Counted from the first letter of the stretch, positions 1 through 8,991 are shown. The stretch: 19,054 nucleotides of DNA from Candidatus Colimorpha enterica (GCA_000433515.1 FR891090.1:1-19054), one strand, 5' to 3'. Notes: a model not told the origin generated them from the letters alone. Numbers and translations are program-made.

Positions 1-1908
1 ATATTCAGCCTTTTCTCCTGCGGCATGAACGGAGGCAAGCCGGGCGGCAGCACAGGCACCGATACCGGCACGACCGCCGCCGGAGACAGCGGCAAAAGTA
101 CGGAAACAAACACCGAAACGGAAAGGATCACGGAAACGGAATCAGATACTGATATGATAACCGACACTGAAAAGGTCACTGAAACCGAAACAGAAAAAGA
201 AACGGAAATAACGACCGTACCGGAAACCACGGCTCCCGAAGACAATACGGTCAGGGTTTCAGCCGTCACATGGGTTGCGGAGGATATTCCTCTCACGGCT
301 GATAAAGAATATGACGACCCGGTTTACCACGTCACCCTTGACGCTGTTTTCAAAAACAGAAAAAGCGGGAAAACCATCAGAATGCCGGGCTTCTGGAACG
401 GCGGGCGCAGATGGGTCATCAGAATAGCTCTTAATGAGCCGGGTGAATGGGATTTTTACACCGTCTGCTCAAAGGATAACGACACAGGACTTCACGGAGT
501 ACAAGGGGTCGTTACCGTGAAGAAATATACCGGAAAGCTTGATATTTACAGACACGGGTTTCTCAGAACCGAGCCGGGCAGGAGATATTTCATGTACAGC
601 GACGGCACTCCGTTCTTCTATATCGGCGATACCCACTGGACAATGCCTCTTGAATCCCTTTACTCAAACGGAAACGTCAGCGACGAGGATGCGGAAAAAT
701 ACGGAATAAAGACGCAGTTTCACTATATTGTCGATTACCGCGTGAAACAGGGCTTTACAGTCTATCAGTCTCAGCAGCTCGGTTATTATCAGGGGGCTGC
801 GGGGAACAGCTGGATTGGTGATGCCGGAGGAAGTATTTTTGACTACGGCGTGACCGATAAGATCCTTGAGCAGTTCAAAACTCTTGATATTTATTTTGCC
901 TATATTGCAAAAAAAGGAATGGTTCATGCACACTCTCAGTTTTCGTACCCTGAAGAGCTTATAGAGACATACCTCGGAGGAAAAATCAGCGACAAAAAGC
1001 TGGAGCTTCTCTGTCGGTACTGGGTAGCAAGATACGGCGCATATCCCGTAATGTGGACGACCGCTCAGGAAGCCGACAACGACTATTACGAATGGTCAGG
1101 CTGTACGGTAAAAAACAATCCGTGGAAAAAGGTCATGAAATACATCGCCGCCTTTGACCCGTACGGTCAGCCGATGACCGCACATCAGGAAAACGTCGGA
1201 AACACAAGGGTGTTCAACTCCGCTTTTGCAGACATGAAGGAACACAACTGGTTCGGAGCACAGTTCACTACTCAGCTCAACACGGGGGTCGACTGGAATA
1301 TCGTCAGAGAATATTACGACTACGGCGGTGAAAAGCCGGTCGTTAACTTTGAGGGACGTTACGACCACTTCTGGACCGGAGAATTCGGTGCAAGATCGCA
1401 GGGCTGGATAGCATATCTGAACGGAATGTTCGGCTACGGCTACGGCATACAGCCGCTCTTCAACATTTTCTGGGCGTATAACGGTGATACGACACCGGCT
1501 CAGGACGAATCGGGACAGGTCTACCGCCGCGACCTCACATGGCTTGAGGGGCTTCACTCCGCCGGTGGAGAGCAGATGCGGATAATGAAGGACTTTTTCA
1601 CCTCATTCGACTGGTATAACCTCGTACCGTGCTTCAGTGCAAATGAATACTATATCCCGGATGATTCGTTCAGCACGGCGGCGACCGTCGGAAACGAAAT
1701 GTATGTCGTGTACTGCTTCGGAAAATCCGGCAGCACCGGCTCGATCATGCACGCCGACACCTCGTCCGACTACACTGTGTACTGGTTCAATCCCCGCACC
1801 GGAGAAACAGCCGACGAGGGTGTCGTCGAACCGAAAAGCGGAAAGATATTCATACCCGAAAAGCCCGACCGCTTTGACTGGGTATACGTTGCAAGAAAAA
1901 ACAGCTGA
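1..1908 (+). CDS. Surface lipoprotein glycoside hydrolase, DUF5060/DUF4038 (GH140-like), 5' end missing
   Basis: Open from the first base. The codons before the first ATG (25) read I-F-S-L-F-S-C-G, so the gene begins upstream with a lipoprotein signal; the lipobox is LFSC, with the lipidated cysteine at 19-21. After this comes a Thr/Glu-rich linker (about 40-245) that probably spans the cell wall. Next is a DUF5060-like beta domain (about 250-530) with the PGFWNGG motif, then a DUF4038 TIM barrel with IGDTHWTMP near 622-645. Candidate catalytic glutamates lie in WTTAQEAD (about 1057-1080) and NFEGRYDHFW. The end (about 1650-1905) resembles the collagen-binding-like C-terminal domain common in this family. 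GH140 members include apiosidases, but many DUF4038 proteins have unknown substrates, so specificity is inferred. It is the only exported enzyme of the cluster and the SIS gene follows after 25 bp. Confidence 0.85.
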   Translation: MFSLFSCGMNGGKPGGSTGTDTGTTAAGDSGKSTETNTETERITETESDTDMITDTEKVTETETEKETEITTVPETTAPEDNTVRVSAVTWVAEDIPLTADKEYDDPVYHVTLDAVFKNRKSGKTIRMPGFWNGGRRWVIRIALNEPGEWDFYTVCSKDNDTGLHGVQGVVTVKKYTGKLDIYRHGFLRTEPGRRYFMYSDGTPFFYIGDTHWTMPLESLYSNGNVSDEDAEKYGIKTQFHYIVDYRVKQGFTVYQSQQLGYYQGAAGNSWIGDAGGSIFDYGVTDKILEQFKTLDIYFAYIAKKGMVHAHSQFSYPEELIETYLGGKISDKKLELLCRYWVARYGAYPVMWTTAQEADNDYYEWSGCTVKNNPWKKVMKYIAAFDPYGQPMTAHQENVGNTRVFNSAFADMKEHNWFGAQFTTQLNTGVDWNIVREYYDYGGEKPVVNFEGRYDHFWTGEFGARSQGWIAYLNGMFGYGYGIQPLFNIFWAYNGDTTPAQDESGQVYRRDLTWLEGLHSAGGEQMRIMKDFFTSFDWYNLVPCFSANEYYIPDDSFSTAATVGNEMYVVYCFGKSGSTGSIMHADTSSDYTVYWFNPRTGETADEGVVEPKSGKIFIPEKPDRFDWVYVARKNS

Positions 1909-1933
1909 ATTCCGGAAAACAGAAAGGCAAAAT

Positions 1934-2575
1934 ATGAAATCCGAATCAAGAAAAAAAATCGAAACACTCGTTGAACGCTATCCCGCGCTTTCCGTCTGCA
2001 GGGACGACATTGTAAAAGCTGCCGAGCTGATGGTGAGGTGCTATGAAAACGGCGGGAAGATCATGACCTGCGGAAACGGCGGAAGCGCCGCTGATGCGGT
2101 TCACATCGTCGGAGAGCTCATGAAGGGCTTCTGTAAGCGCCGCGAGCTTCCCGAAAACGAGAAAAATGTCCTCTCGGCTTACGGAGAGGAGGGAAGGGTT
2201 CTTGCGGAGAATCTTCAGGGAACCCTTGCATCGGTATCGCTCATCAACGAGATCTCGCTTCAGACCGCGTTTTCGAACGATGTTCTTCCGGAGCTTGGCA
2301 CGGCTCAGCAGCTTTACGGGCTTGCGGAAAAAGGCGACGTGTTTATAGGGATCAGTACCTCCGGAAACGCAAAGAATCTTTATTACGCTTCGATCGCCGC
2401 AAAGGCAAAGGGCTGTTCTGTCGTGATACTCTCCGGCAGGGACGGCGGAATACTGAAGCGGCTTGCCGACGTGTCGGTGATCGTTCCCGAAACCGAGACT
2501 TATAAGATACAGGAGCTTCATCTTCCGGTCTATCACGCGATCTGCCTTGCGCTTGAAGAAGAATTCTTCGGATAA
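1934..2575 (+). CDS. SIS-domain sugar-phosphate isomerase, GmhA-like
   Basis: 213 residues. The frame is open further upstream but overlaps the previous gene there. The ATG at 1934 has AAAGG at 1923-1927 and starts a full-length SIS protein. It shows NGGSAAD (residues 48-54), a second phosphate loop ISTSGNAKN and a TYKIQELH end. The four residues that bind zinc in phosphoheptose isomerases appear with the expected spacing: H57 and E61, then Q193 and H201. This supports an aldose-ketose isomerase of the GmhA type acting on a phosphorylated sugar in the cytoplasm. No heptose-LPS genes are nearby; the gene sits among glycoside hydrolases with a ROK kinase downstream, so a catabolic role on another sugar phosphate is possible. 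The substrate is unknown. Confidence 0.85.
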   Translation: MKSESRKKIETLVERYPALSVCRDDIVKAAELMVRCYENGGKIMTCGNGGSAADAVHIVGELMKGFCKRRELPENEKNVLSAYGEEGRVLAENLQGTLASVSLINEISLQTAFSNDVLPELGTAQQLYGLAEKGDVFIGISTSGNAKNLYYASIAAKAKGCSVVILSGRDGGILKRLADVSVIVPETETYKIQELHLPVYHAICLALEEEFFG

Positions 2576-2605
2576 AACACATATCACCGAAAAGGGGAAA
2601 TAATT

Positions 2606-4636
2606 ATGTCAAAGATCATCACTAACGAAAAAGAAAAAGAAACCGCCGCGGCAAGATATGCCGAATGGTTCTCCGATCCCGCAAAGATACCGGTGTCATT
2701 CAGGCTCGGAAACGAGGTATATCACGGCTTCGGAGAGGGATTCTCGGTAACAAGAGAGCCGCTTCCCGCCGGAACACAGGTCGGAACGCCGTTCGACGGT
2801 CTGCGCAGATACCGCAGTCTCAGCGACCGGGGTGAAAAGATCACGGCAAAGCACCCCTCCGGCATCACCGTGACGGTTATGACGGCAGTTTACGAAAACT
2901 ACGGCACGTTTGAGTGGGCGGTATACTTCAGAAACGAAGGAACAGAGAATTCCCCGGTGCTTTCGGATATCAACGCAGCCGACCTTTCGTTTGGCGGACA
3001 GGATCCCTGCCTTCACTATTTCATCGGCGACGACAGCGAGGACAGACACGCGATGAAGCCGGAGAGCATTCTGCTCCGTCCGGGAATCTCACTTGAAATC
3101 CAGCCGTTCGGCGGCAGACCGACGAATTTCATGCTCCCCTTCTTCCGCCTTTCGACGGGAGAGGAGACTGCTGTTATCTCCGTCGGCTGGTCGGGACAGT
3201 GGAGATGCCGTTTCGACACCGTCAACGCGATACGCTCGGTACGTATTAGCGCCGGACAGGTGAATCTGCACGCATACCTCACCCCCGGTGAGGAGATCAG
3301 AACTCCGATGATGACCTTCCTCTTTGCCGACTGCCGCTGTGACTGCGAAGCCGGAGAGGACCGCGTCATAAACCTATGGAGACGTTTCCTTATCGACTGC
3401 AATATGCGCCTGATAAACGGTGAGCTCATGAAGCCGCACACCGGTGCAAGCACCTCATGGATATACGCGGAAATGCGTGACGCAACCGATGCAAATCAGA
3501 TAGCCGCGTTCGACGTTTACCGTGAAAACGGCATAAAGCCCGATTACTGGTGGATGGACGCCGGCTGGTACTTCAAGGGAGATCATGAGCTGATCGACAA
3601 CTGGACGCAGACCGGCAGCTGGGAGATCGATACCAACCGCTTCCCGAGCGAAATGCGCGACATTACGACCCATGTCGAAAAGTACGGAAGCAAGACGCTT
3701 CTGTGGTTTGAGCCGGAGAGGATCACCGAGAACACCTTCCTTGCCGGAAAGCCGGAGTGGCAGGTTACCCCGTCGCTTCTTGACCTCGGCAACCCCGAAG
3801 CACGCGCATGGCTGTCCGAAAGGGTCAATTCGGTGCTGAAAAAAGCCGGCATTTCGATCTACCGTCAGGATTACAACATCGACCCGCTCGGTCACTGGCT
3901 CACCCGCGATTCCGAAAACGCTCCCGACAGGTGGGGCATTACCGAGAATCACTATGTGACAGGATATCTTGCTTACTGGGATTCGCTTATTGCGGAGAAT
4001 CCGGAAATGATGCTTGACTCCTGCGCCTCCGGCGGAAGACGGAACGACCTTGAGACGGTGAGACGTTCGGTGTCCCTTCACAAGACCGATGCAGATTACT
4101 CCGACTTCACAAGAAAACAGGCAATGCACTACTCATTCTATCAGTGGCTCCCCTATTTCGGAACGCCGGTCACCGGCGCCGGTTATACCACCGATATTGA
4201 AAAGTATGCTTTCCGTTCCGCGATGATCCCGTGGTTCACATACAGCTACGATGTCAGAAAGAGCGCGGAGGAGAACGCGTACGAACCCGCCGCCGAGGCT
4301 CTTGAGGAGTGGCACGATACGAATATGTTCTTCTGGGGCGATTATTATCCGCTTACCGGCTGGTCGAACAGCGATTCCGACTGGATCGGCTGGGAGTTCT
4401 ACGATGATGAACAGCGCGGGGGCATAATTCAGCTCTTCCGCCGCGACAGCAGCGAAGAGGATATGAAGACATTTGTTCTTCGCGGTCTTGACCCGAACAC
4501 CACCTACGTTATACACGACTACGACGGCGACCCCGTGTCCCTTGCTACCGGCAGAGAGCTCTGCGGAACCGGCATTACGGTCGTAATTCCCGAAAAGCGG
4601 TCGTCGGCGCTTATTAAGTTCACGGCACGCAAATGA
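2606..4636 (+). CDS. Alpha-galactosidase-type glycoside hydrolase, GH36 (melibiase)
   Basis: 676 residues, a usual GH36 length, with AAGGGGAAA just upstream of the ATG. An N-terminal beta-sandwich is followed by a catalytic barrel carrying PDYWWMDAGWY, LLWFEPERI and DLGNPEARAWL. YRQDYN holds the likely nucleophile D422 (3869-3871). SCASGGRRNDLE is followed by LHKTDADYSD, which should supply the acid/base (D495 or D497). GH36 enzymes are retaining and remove alpha-galactose or alpha-N-acetylgalactosamine. The nucleophile loop is RQDYN, not the KWDxN of classical raffinose-type enzymes, so plain melibiase specificity is not assured. There is no signal peptide, so it is cytoplasmic. It lies 30 bp after the SIS gene and 29 bp before the next hydrolase, in an apparent operon. 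Confidence 0.9.
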   Translation: MSKIITNEKEKETAAARYAEWFSDPAKIPVSFRLGNEVYHGFGEGFSVTREPLPAGTQVGTPFDGLRRYRSLSDRGEKITAKHPSGITVTVMTAVYENYGTFEWAVYFRNEGTENSPVLSDINAADLSFGGQDPCLHYFIGDDSEDRHAMKPESILLRPGISLEIQPFGGRPTNFMLPFFRLSTGEETAVISVGWSGQWRCRFDTVNAIRSVRISAGQVNLHAYLTPGEEIRTPMMTFLFADCRCDCEAGEDRVINLWRRFLIDCNMRLINGELMKPHTGASTSWIYAEMRDATDANQIAAFDVYRENGIKPDYWWMDAGWYFKGDHELIDNWTQTGSWEIDTNRFPSEMRDITTHVEKYGSKTLLWFEPERITENTFLAGKPEWQVTPSLLDLGNPEARAWLSERVNSVLKKAGISIYRQDYNIDPLGHWLTRDSENAPDRWGITENHYVTGYLAYWDSLIAENPEMMLDSCASGGRRNDLETVRRSVSLHKTDADYSDFTRKQAMHYSFYQWLPYFGTPVTGAGYTTDIEKYAFRSAMIPWFTYSYDVRKSAEENAYEPAAEALEEWHDTNMFFWGDYYPLTGWSNSDSDWIGWEFYDDEQRGGIIQLFRRDSSEEDMKTFVLRGLDPNTTYVIHDYDGDPVSLATGRELCGTGITVVIPEKRSSALIKFTARK

Positions 4637-4665
4637 TTCCGGAAGGACAGTAAATACGCGCTTTT

Positions 4666-7641
4666 ATGAATACAAAAAAATACGAAAATCCCCCGAAGGA
4701 ATTCCGCGCCGTCCCGTTCTGGTCGTGGAACGACAGGCTTGAGCCGGAGCTTATCCGCTATCAGATAGGGCAGATGGACGAGGCGGGGCTCGGCGGTTAC
4801 TTCATGCACGCCCGCACCGGACTTGCGACCGGATATATGGGCGAGGACTGGATGAAGGCTATCGAAACCGGCATTGAGGAAGGCAAAAAGCACGGAATGT
4901 CGGCGTGGGGCTACGACGAGGAGGGATATCCCTCCGGTTATGCCGGCGGAGCGGTTCAGGCGGCAGGAGAAAAATACTGGATGAAGTGGATCGAGTGCAG
5001 CCGCCCCGAGGGCTATGAGTACACGGAGGGTGTTCTTGCGGTATTCACGGAGGAGGACGGAAAATTCGTCCGTCAGCCGACTGACTCGGTCATTCCGGCG
5101 GAAAAAAAGCCGGTCGTCATCTCGAGAAAGACCTCCCCGGCTTACATCGACCCGATCAATCCGGAGAGCATCGCGCTCTTCATAAAGCTGACGCACGAAA
5201 AGTACTATGAACATTTCGGCGACGAGTTCGGGAAGACTCTTCCGGGCTTCTTCACCGACGAGCCGCAGTTCGGGCTTGCCGGAATACCGTGGACGGACAC
5301 GCTTGCGGATACATTTATGAGGGAATACGGATATGACGTTCTTGATAACGCCCCGTATCTGTACGGTGATGATCCTGCGGGAGACGCATTCCGGCACGAT
5401 TTCTGGAGACTGATAAACCGTCTCTACACAGAAAACTTCATAAAACAGCTTGGCGGCTGGTGCCGCGATCACGGATGCAGACTGACCGGTCACGTCATGG
5501 GTGAGGACAACATCATGTCCCAGATGCACATGACGGGCGGTGTCATGCCGGGGTACGAATACTTCGATATCCCCGGGATCGACTGGCTCGGAAGAGGGAT
5601 ATGCAGCGACGTGCTTCCGAAGCAGGTGTCGTCGGTTGCGGCACAGCTTGGGAAAAAGCGCGTGCTTTCCGAAATGTTCGGGCTGACCGGCTGGGACGTT
5701 TCTCCGGAGCAGCTGAAATGGATCGCCGAATGGCAGTTCGTGAACGGCATTTCGTTCATCTGCCAGCACCTTGAAAGCTACACCCTGCGCGGCGTCAGAA
5801 AACGTGATTTCCCGCCGTCGCTGTTCTGTCAGCTTCCGTGGTGGAAGGAATACCGGAAATTCATAGACTATTTCGCACGTCTGTCGATGCTCCTTACCGA
5901 GGGTGACGAGGTATGCCCGGTGCTTGTCCTTCACCCGATATCAAGCGCATGGACAAGGTTCAACAAGCTCGACCTCGGATCGATATACTGTTTCCACGAC
6001 AGTCTTGAGACGGTCGTGAACACACTCGGCGACTGTCAGGTGGGGTATCATCTGGGCGACGAACAGCTTATGGAGAAATACGGCTCGGTAAACGGAAACC
6101 GTCTGACCGTCGGCAGAAAGAGCTACACTGCGGTCGTGCTTCCTGAGCTTGTCAGCATCGAAAGCCCGACCCTCGCTCTGCTTGATGCCTTCATGAGAAA
6201 CGGCGGAAATGTTATTGCCGCGGGAACCCTCCCGAAATACGTTGACGGCAGAGAGAACGCGGAAGCGCTTGAATATCTTTCGTCTCATGCGGTGAAAGCC
6301 GAGGGGGCAGAGGCTCTCTGCGCCGCTCTTGAAAGATCCGGTGCAGTCCTTCAAAAACTAACCGGCGACAGGGGCAGAGTAAGAGTAATGCGCCGCGACA
6401 GAGACGACGGCACGCTCCTTTATATCGTCAACACCGACAACGAACGCGGGCGCACCTTCACTCTTACCGCCGGTGCAAAGAGCATGACGATGCTTGACGT
6501 CGAAGCTCTGACCGAAACCGCTCTTCACGTTACAACCGACGGAAAGAATTCCTCGGCTGAGATATCGCTTCTCCCGGCAGGCTCTGCGGTGATCCTTCTT
6601 GACTCTGCAGACCCGGCGGAATATGCTCACGGGGAGAGCGAAAGAGTGACCGTCACCCTTCCGGAGGAGCTTGAGATCGAAAAGTGCGATATCAATTCCC
6701 TCACGGTCGATTCCTGCGAATACCGCGTTGACGGCGGAGAGTGGAGACCGAAAAAGGCGGTCATACTCATCTCGGATGAGTTTCTGAAAATGCGCCGCCC
6801 CTGCGATTTTGAGCTGAAATATCACTTCAACATATCCTGCGACCCGAAGCTCCTCGGCAGACTGTACCTTGCCGGCGAGACGGTCAACAGCCTGAACATG
6901 AAGGTTAACGGTCATCCGATAACCCATGACGGAAAGTCATGGTGGCGCGATTCGGCGTTCCAGAAGTGTGAGATAACCGACTTTGTGCGTCAGGGTGTGA
7001 ACGAGGTAACAGCCTCCGGTCACTATTTCCAGCGCGATGAGGTGTTTGACATCCTCTATGGCGGCGGAGACATTATGGGAACGCGGTTCAACCGTCTGAC
7101 CTACGACACGGAGCTTGAGAGTATATATATCCTCGGCGATTTCGGGGTGTACGACGACGGGGGATTTACTCCGGGCGAAAGAAATGCGCTCTTCTGCAGG
7201 GGAGATTTCAGAATCGATATGCCGAACCGTCATGTTAAGCGCGGAAGCGTCACCGGACAGGGCTATGCCTTCTTCTCGGGGCGCATGACCTTCGGCTTCG
7301 ATATAACCGCAGACGGTGCCGGTAAGCCGGTATACCTGAAGTACTCCCAGCGCGCGGCTGTTACCAACATATGCGTCAACGGGAAGCCGGTAAGAACGGT
7401 ATGGCGCGCACCGTATGAGACCGATATTACGGAATATCTTGTTCCGGGTGTCAATCACGTAACGGTAGAGGCTGTTTCCGGAAACCGCTGTCTCCTCGGT
7501 CCTCATCACCATATTTTCGGCGAGACCTATTCACCCGGTCCGTGGAGCTTCACCGATACCGGTGGCTGGTGCGAGGGCGAGCTGAACGGCAAACCCATCT
7601 GGCGCGACGGCTTCTGCATGGTCACGTTCGGAGTTTATTGA
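4666..7641 (+). CDS. Large GH106-like glycoside hydrolase (putative alpha-L-rhamnosidase)
   Basis: 991 residues, no signal peptide. The N-terminal catalytic part has PFWSWNDRLEPE, GGYFMHARTGL and AWGYDEEGYPSG, as in GH106 and related unassigned hydrolases. Two candidate catalytic glutamates are E199 in FFTDEPQFG and E336 in LSEMFGLTGWD. A long middle region (about residues 400-650) is followed by two beta-sandwich, sugar-binding-like domains. One is near residues 730-790 (LAGETVNSLNMKVNG) and one near 890-950 (ICVNGKPV, ending with GPHHHIFGE). The only start is the ATG at 4666; the best ribosome site, GGAAGG at 4641-4646, is an unusually long 19 nt away. Rhamnosidase activity is inferred from fold family; the unassigned relatives may act on other sugars. 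Confidence 0.75.
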   Translation: MNTKKYENPPKEFRAVPFWSWNDRLEPELIRYQIGQMDEAGLGGYFMHARTGLATGYMGEDWMKAIETGIEEGKKHGMSAWGYDEEGYPSGYAGGAVQAAGEKYWMKWIECSRPEGYEYTEGVLAVFTEEDGKFVRQPTDSVIPAEKKPVVISRKTSPAYIDPINPESIALFIKLTHEKYYEHFGDEFGKTLPGFFTDEPQFGLAGIPWTDTLADTFMREYGYDVLDNAPYLYGDDPAGDAFRHDFWRLINRLYTENFIKQLGGWCRDHGCRLTGHVMGEDNIMSQMHMTGGVMPGYEYFDIPGIDWLGRGICSDVLPKQVSSVAAQLGKKRVLSEMFGLTGWDVSPEQLKWIAEWQFVNGISFICQHLESYTLRGVRKRDFPPSLFCQLPWWKEYRKFIDYFARLSMLLTEGDEVCPVLVLHPISSAWTRFNKLDLGSIYCFHDSLETVVNTLGDCQVGYHLGDEQLMEKYGSVNGNRLTVGRKSYTAVVLPELVSIESPTLALLDAFMRNGGNVIAAGTLPKYVDGRENAEALEYLSSHAVKAEGAEALCAALERSGAVLQKLTGDRGRVRVMRRDRDDGTLLYIVNTDNERGRTFTLTAGAKSMTMLDVEALTETALHVTTDGKNSSAEISLLPAGSAVILLDSADPAEYAHGESERVTVTLPEELEIEKCDINSLTVDSCEYRVDGGEWRPKKAVILISDEFLKMRRPCDFELKYHFNISCDPKLLGRLYLAGETVNSLNMKVNGHPITHDGKSWWRDSAFQKCEITDFVRQGVNEVTASGHYFQRDEVFDILYGGGDIMGTRFNRLTYDTELESIYILGDFGVYDDGGFTPGERNALFCRGDFRIDMPNRHVKRGSVTGQGYAFFSGRMTFGFDITADGAGKPVYLKYSQRAAVTNICVNGKPVRTVWRAPYETDITEYLVPGVNHVTVEAVSGNRCLLGPHHHIFGETYSPGPWSFTDTGGWCEGELNGKPIWRDGFCMVTFGVY

Positions 7642-7657
7642 GAGTCAGTTATCCTCT

Positions 7658-7690
7658 TCTCATGGTGCTTTTTCAAAAAGCACCATGAGA
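7658..7690. repeat. Perfect 16-bp inverted repeat (hairpin) after the GH106-like gene
   Basis: The arms TCTCATGGTGCTTTTT (7658-7673) and its exact reverse complement (7675-7690) are separated by a single C, so the RNA hairpin would close with a small T/A-rich loop. It starts 16 bp past the stop codon. It lacks the trailing T-run of a standard + strand terminator because the T-run is inside the stem. It may act as a 3'-end stabiliser or partial terminator between the hydrolases and the ROK gene, or be a copy of a dispersed repeat. Confidence 0.75.
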
Positions 7691-7723
7691 ATCCCTGATA
7701 GCTTCTGAAAAGAGAGTCTGGGT

Positions 7724-7752
7724 CATGGGAGCGATTCACGAATCGTCCCGTG
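7724..7752 (+). other. Second hairpin in the leader of the ROK kinase gene
   Basis: CGATTC (7732-7737) pairs with GAATCG (7740-7745). The stem extends outward, after one bulged G (7731), through GGGA/TCCC and then CAT with GTG including one G-T wobble. This gives about 13 pairs with a minimal loop. It lies 75 bp before the ROK start codon and no T-run follows. It may be an RNA structure or a protein-binding operator; no ligand or protein can be named. Confidence 0.5.
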
Positions 7753-7826
7753 CAGCGATACCATATCCGCATAATGTGACATCTGCGATATGCATTCCGG
7801 ACGGGCAAAACAAAGAAAGGCAAAAA

Positions 7827-8765
7827 ATGTACACAGGTATTGATATCGGCGGCACAAAATGTGCCGTTGTGCTTTCCGACGACAACGGAAACATATTGAA
7901 AAAAGAGCGTTTTCCCACCGTGGGATTTGAGGAAACGCTTGCGAAAATAATCGACACGACAGAACAACGGGTCGGCGTCGGGAAAGCCATCGGCATAAGC
8001 TGCGGAGGTCCCCTTGACTCGGAGCACGGAGTGATCATGTCACCCCCGAATCTTCCGGGATGGGACGACGTGCATATTGCCGACATTCTCGGACAGAGAT
8101 TCGGCGTTCCTGTCGGCCTCTGCAACGACGCCGACGCCTGTGCGCTTGCCGAATGGAAGTTCGGCGCGGGAAAAGGCACGAAGAACATGATATTCATGAC
8201 CTTCGGAACAGGTCTCGGAGCGGGGCTGATACTGAATGGTAAGCTCTATTCCGGTTCCTCGTCAAGCGCAGGAGAAGCCGGACACATAAGGCTGGCTCCC
8301 GACGGACCAACAGGATACCGCAAGGCAGGCTCTTTTGAAGGCTTCTGCAGCGGAGGAGGCATCCGCCAGATCGGTCAGCAGGTGGCCTTGCGCGAGATAA
8401 AACGCGGCAATCCTCCCGCATGGTGCAGGAGCGAGGAAGAGCTTGACACCGTCACGGCAAAGACCGTCGGCGATGCGGCGGAAGCAGGCGATACGGTGGC
8501 GGCGGAGGTATACGACATCTCCGGCGAGAAGCTTGGTTATGGGCTTTCGATACTTATTGATCTGCTGAATCCGGAAAAGATCGTTCTCGGCGGCATATAT
8601 ATGCGTTCTGCTGAGCTTCTGAACCGCAAAATGTACGAGGTGCTTGAGCGTGAGGCGCTTCCGCAGGCTCTCAGTGTCTGCCGGATAGTCCCCGCGGGGC
8701 TTGGAGAGTCGATCGGCGATCTCGCTGCCGTCCTTGTCGCAATGCAGGCAGCCGGAGCACTTTGA
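7827..8765 (+). CDS. ROK-family sugar kinase lacking the usual zinc-binding cysteine motif
   Basis: 312 residues from the ATG at 7827, which has AAAGG at 7816-7820. The frame is open upstream, but that part reads through a hairpin and has no ribosome site. MYTGIDIGGTK is the ATP phosphate loop and D101 in CNDADACALAEW is the catalytic base. FGTGLGAG and GEAGHIRL (H153) follow. Where most ROK kinases have the CxCGxxGCxE zinc loop, this protein has a glycine-rich GSFEGFCSGGGI, as in a ROK subgroup without structural zinc. It probably phosphorylates a hexose, such as glucose, fructose or an N-acetylhexosamine, released by the hydrolases upstream. It has no DNA-binding domain, so it is a kinase and not a ROK repressor. 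Confidence 0.88.
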   Translation: MYTGIDIGGTKCAVVLSDDNGNILKKERFPTVGFEETLAKIIDTTEQRVGVGKAIGISCGGPLDSEHGVIMSPPNLPGWDDVHIADILGQRFGVPVGLCNDADACALAEWKFGAGKGTKNMIFMTFGTGLGAGLILNGKLYSGSSSSAGEAGHIRLAPDGPTGYRKAGSFEGFCSGGGIRQIGQQVALREIKRGNPPAWCRSEEELDTVTAKTVGDAAEAGDTVAAEVYDISGEKLGYGLSILIDLLNPEKIVLGGIYMRSAELLNRKMYEVLEREALPQALSVCRIVPAGLGESIGDLAAVLVAMQAAGAL

Positions 8766-8837
8766 ACCGGACGGATTCCGATCTGCAGGCATAAACATAT
8801 AAGTGCTTCCGCAGAAACGGTCAGATATAAATAGGAG

Positions 8838-8875
8838 TGTCAGAAAGCCCGGACGGTTTTCTGGCATTCCTTTTT
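8838..8875 (+). terminator. Rho-independent terminator closing the carbohydrate cluster
   Basis: The stem pairs TGTCAGAAAGCC (8838-8849) with GGTTTTCTGGCA (8855-8866), 12 pairs including two G-U, around the loop CGGAC. TTCCTTTTT follows at 8867-8875. It lies 73 bp past the ROK stop codon on the same strand. Confidence 0.85.
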
Positions 8876-8962
8876 CATTCCGGAATACAGGCAATCCGCA
8901 CGAGAGAAACACGGGAAATTTGCGCGGTGTGCCGAAATTTTGCGGCTGAAAATTATAAACTC

Positions 8963-8991
8963 TTGACGCGGATTCTGCGGTGTGGTAAACT
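8963..8991 (+). promoter_or_regulatory. Sigma-A-type promoter with extended -10, upstream of the 9155 gene
   Basis: TTGACG (8963-8968), a 17-bp spacer, then TAAACT (8986-8991) preceded by TGG (8983-8985) as an extended -10. Transcription would start near 8998. This leaves a leader of about 155 nt before the first clear gene at 9155. Confidence 0.65.

Noticed and set aside
55..240. Thr/Glu-rich repeats at the start of the first gene as a DNA repeat array
   Set aside because: The repetition is irregular and is better explained by a low-complexity linker in a cell-surface lipoprotein.
4519..5934. 471-codon minus-strand frame
   Set aside because: Antisense to the GH106-like gene; the + strand frame has clear family motifs, and the minus frame reflects GC-rich third positions.
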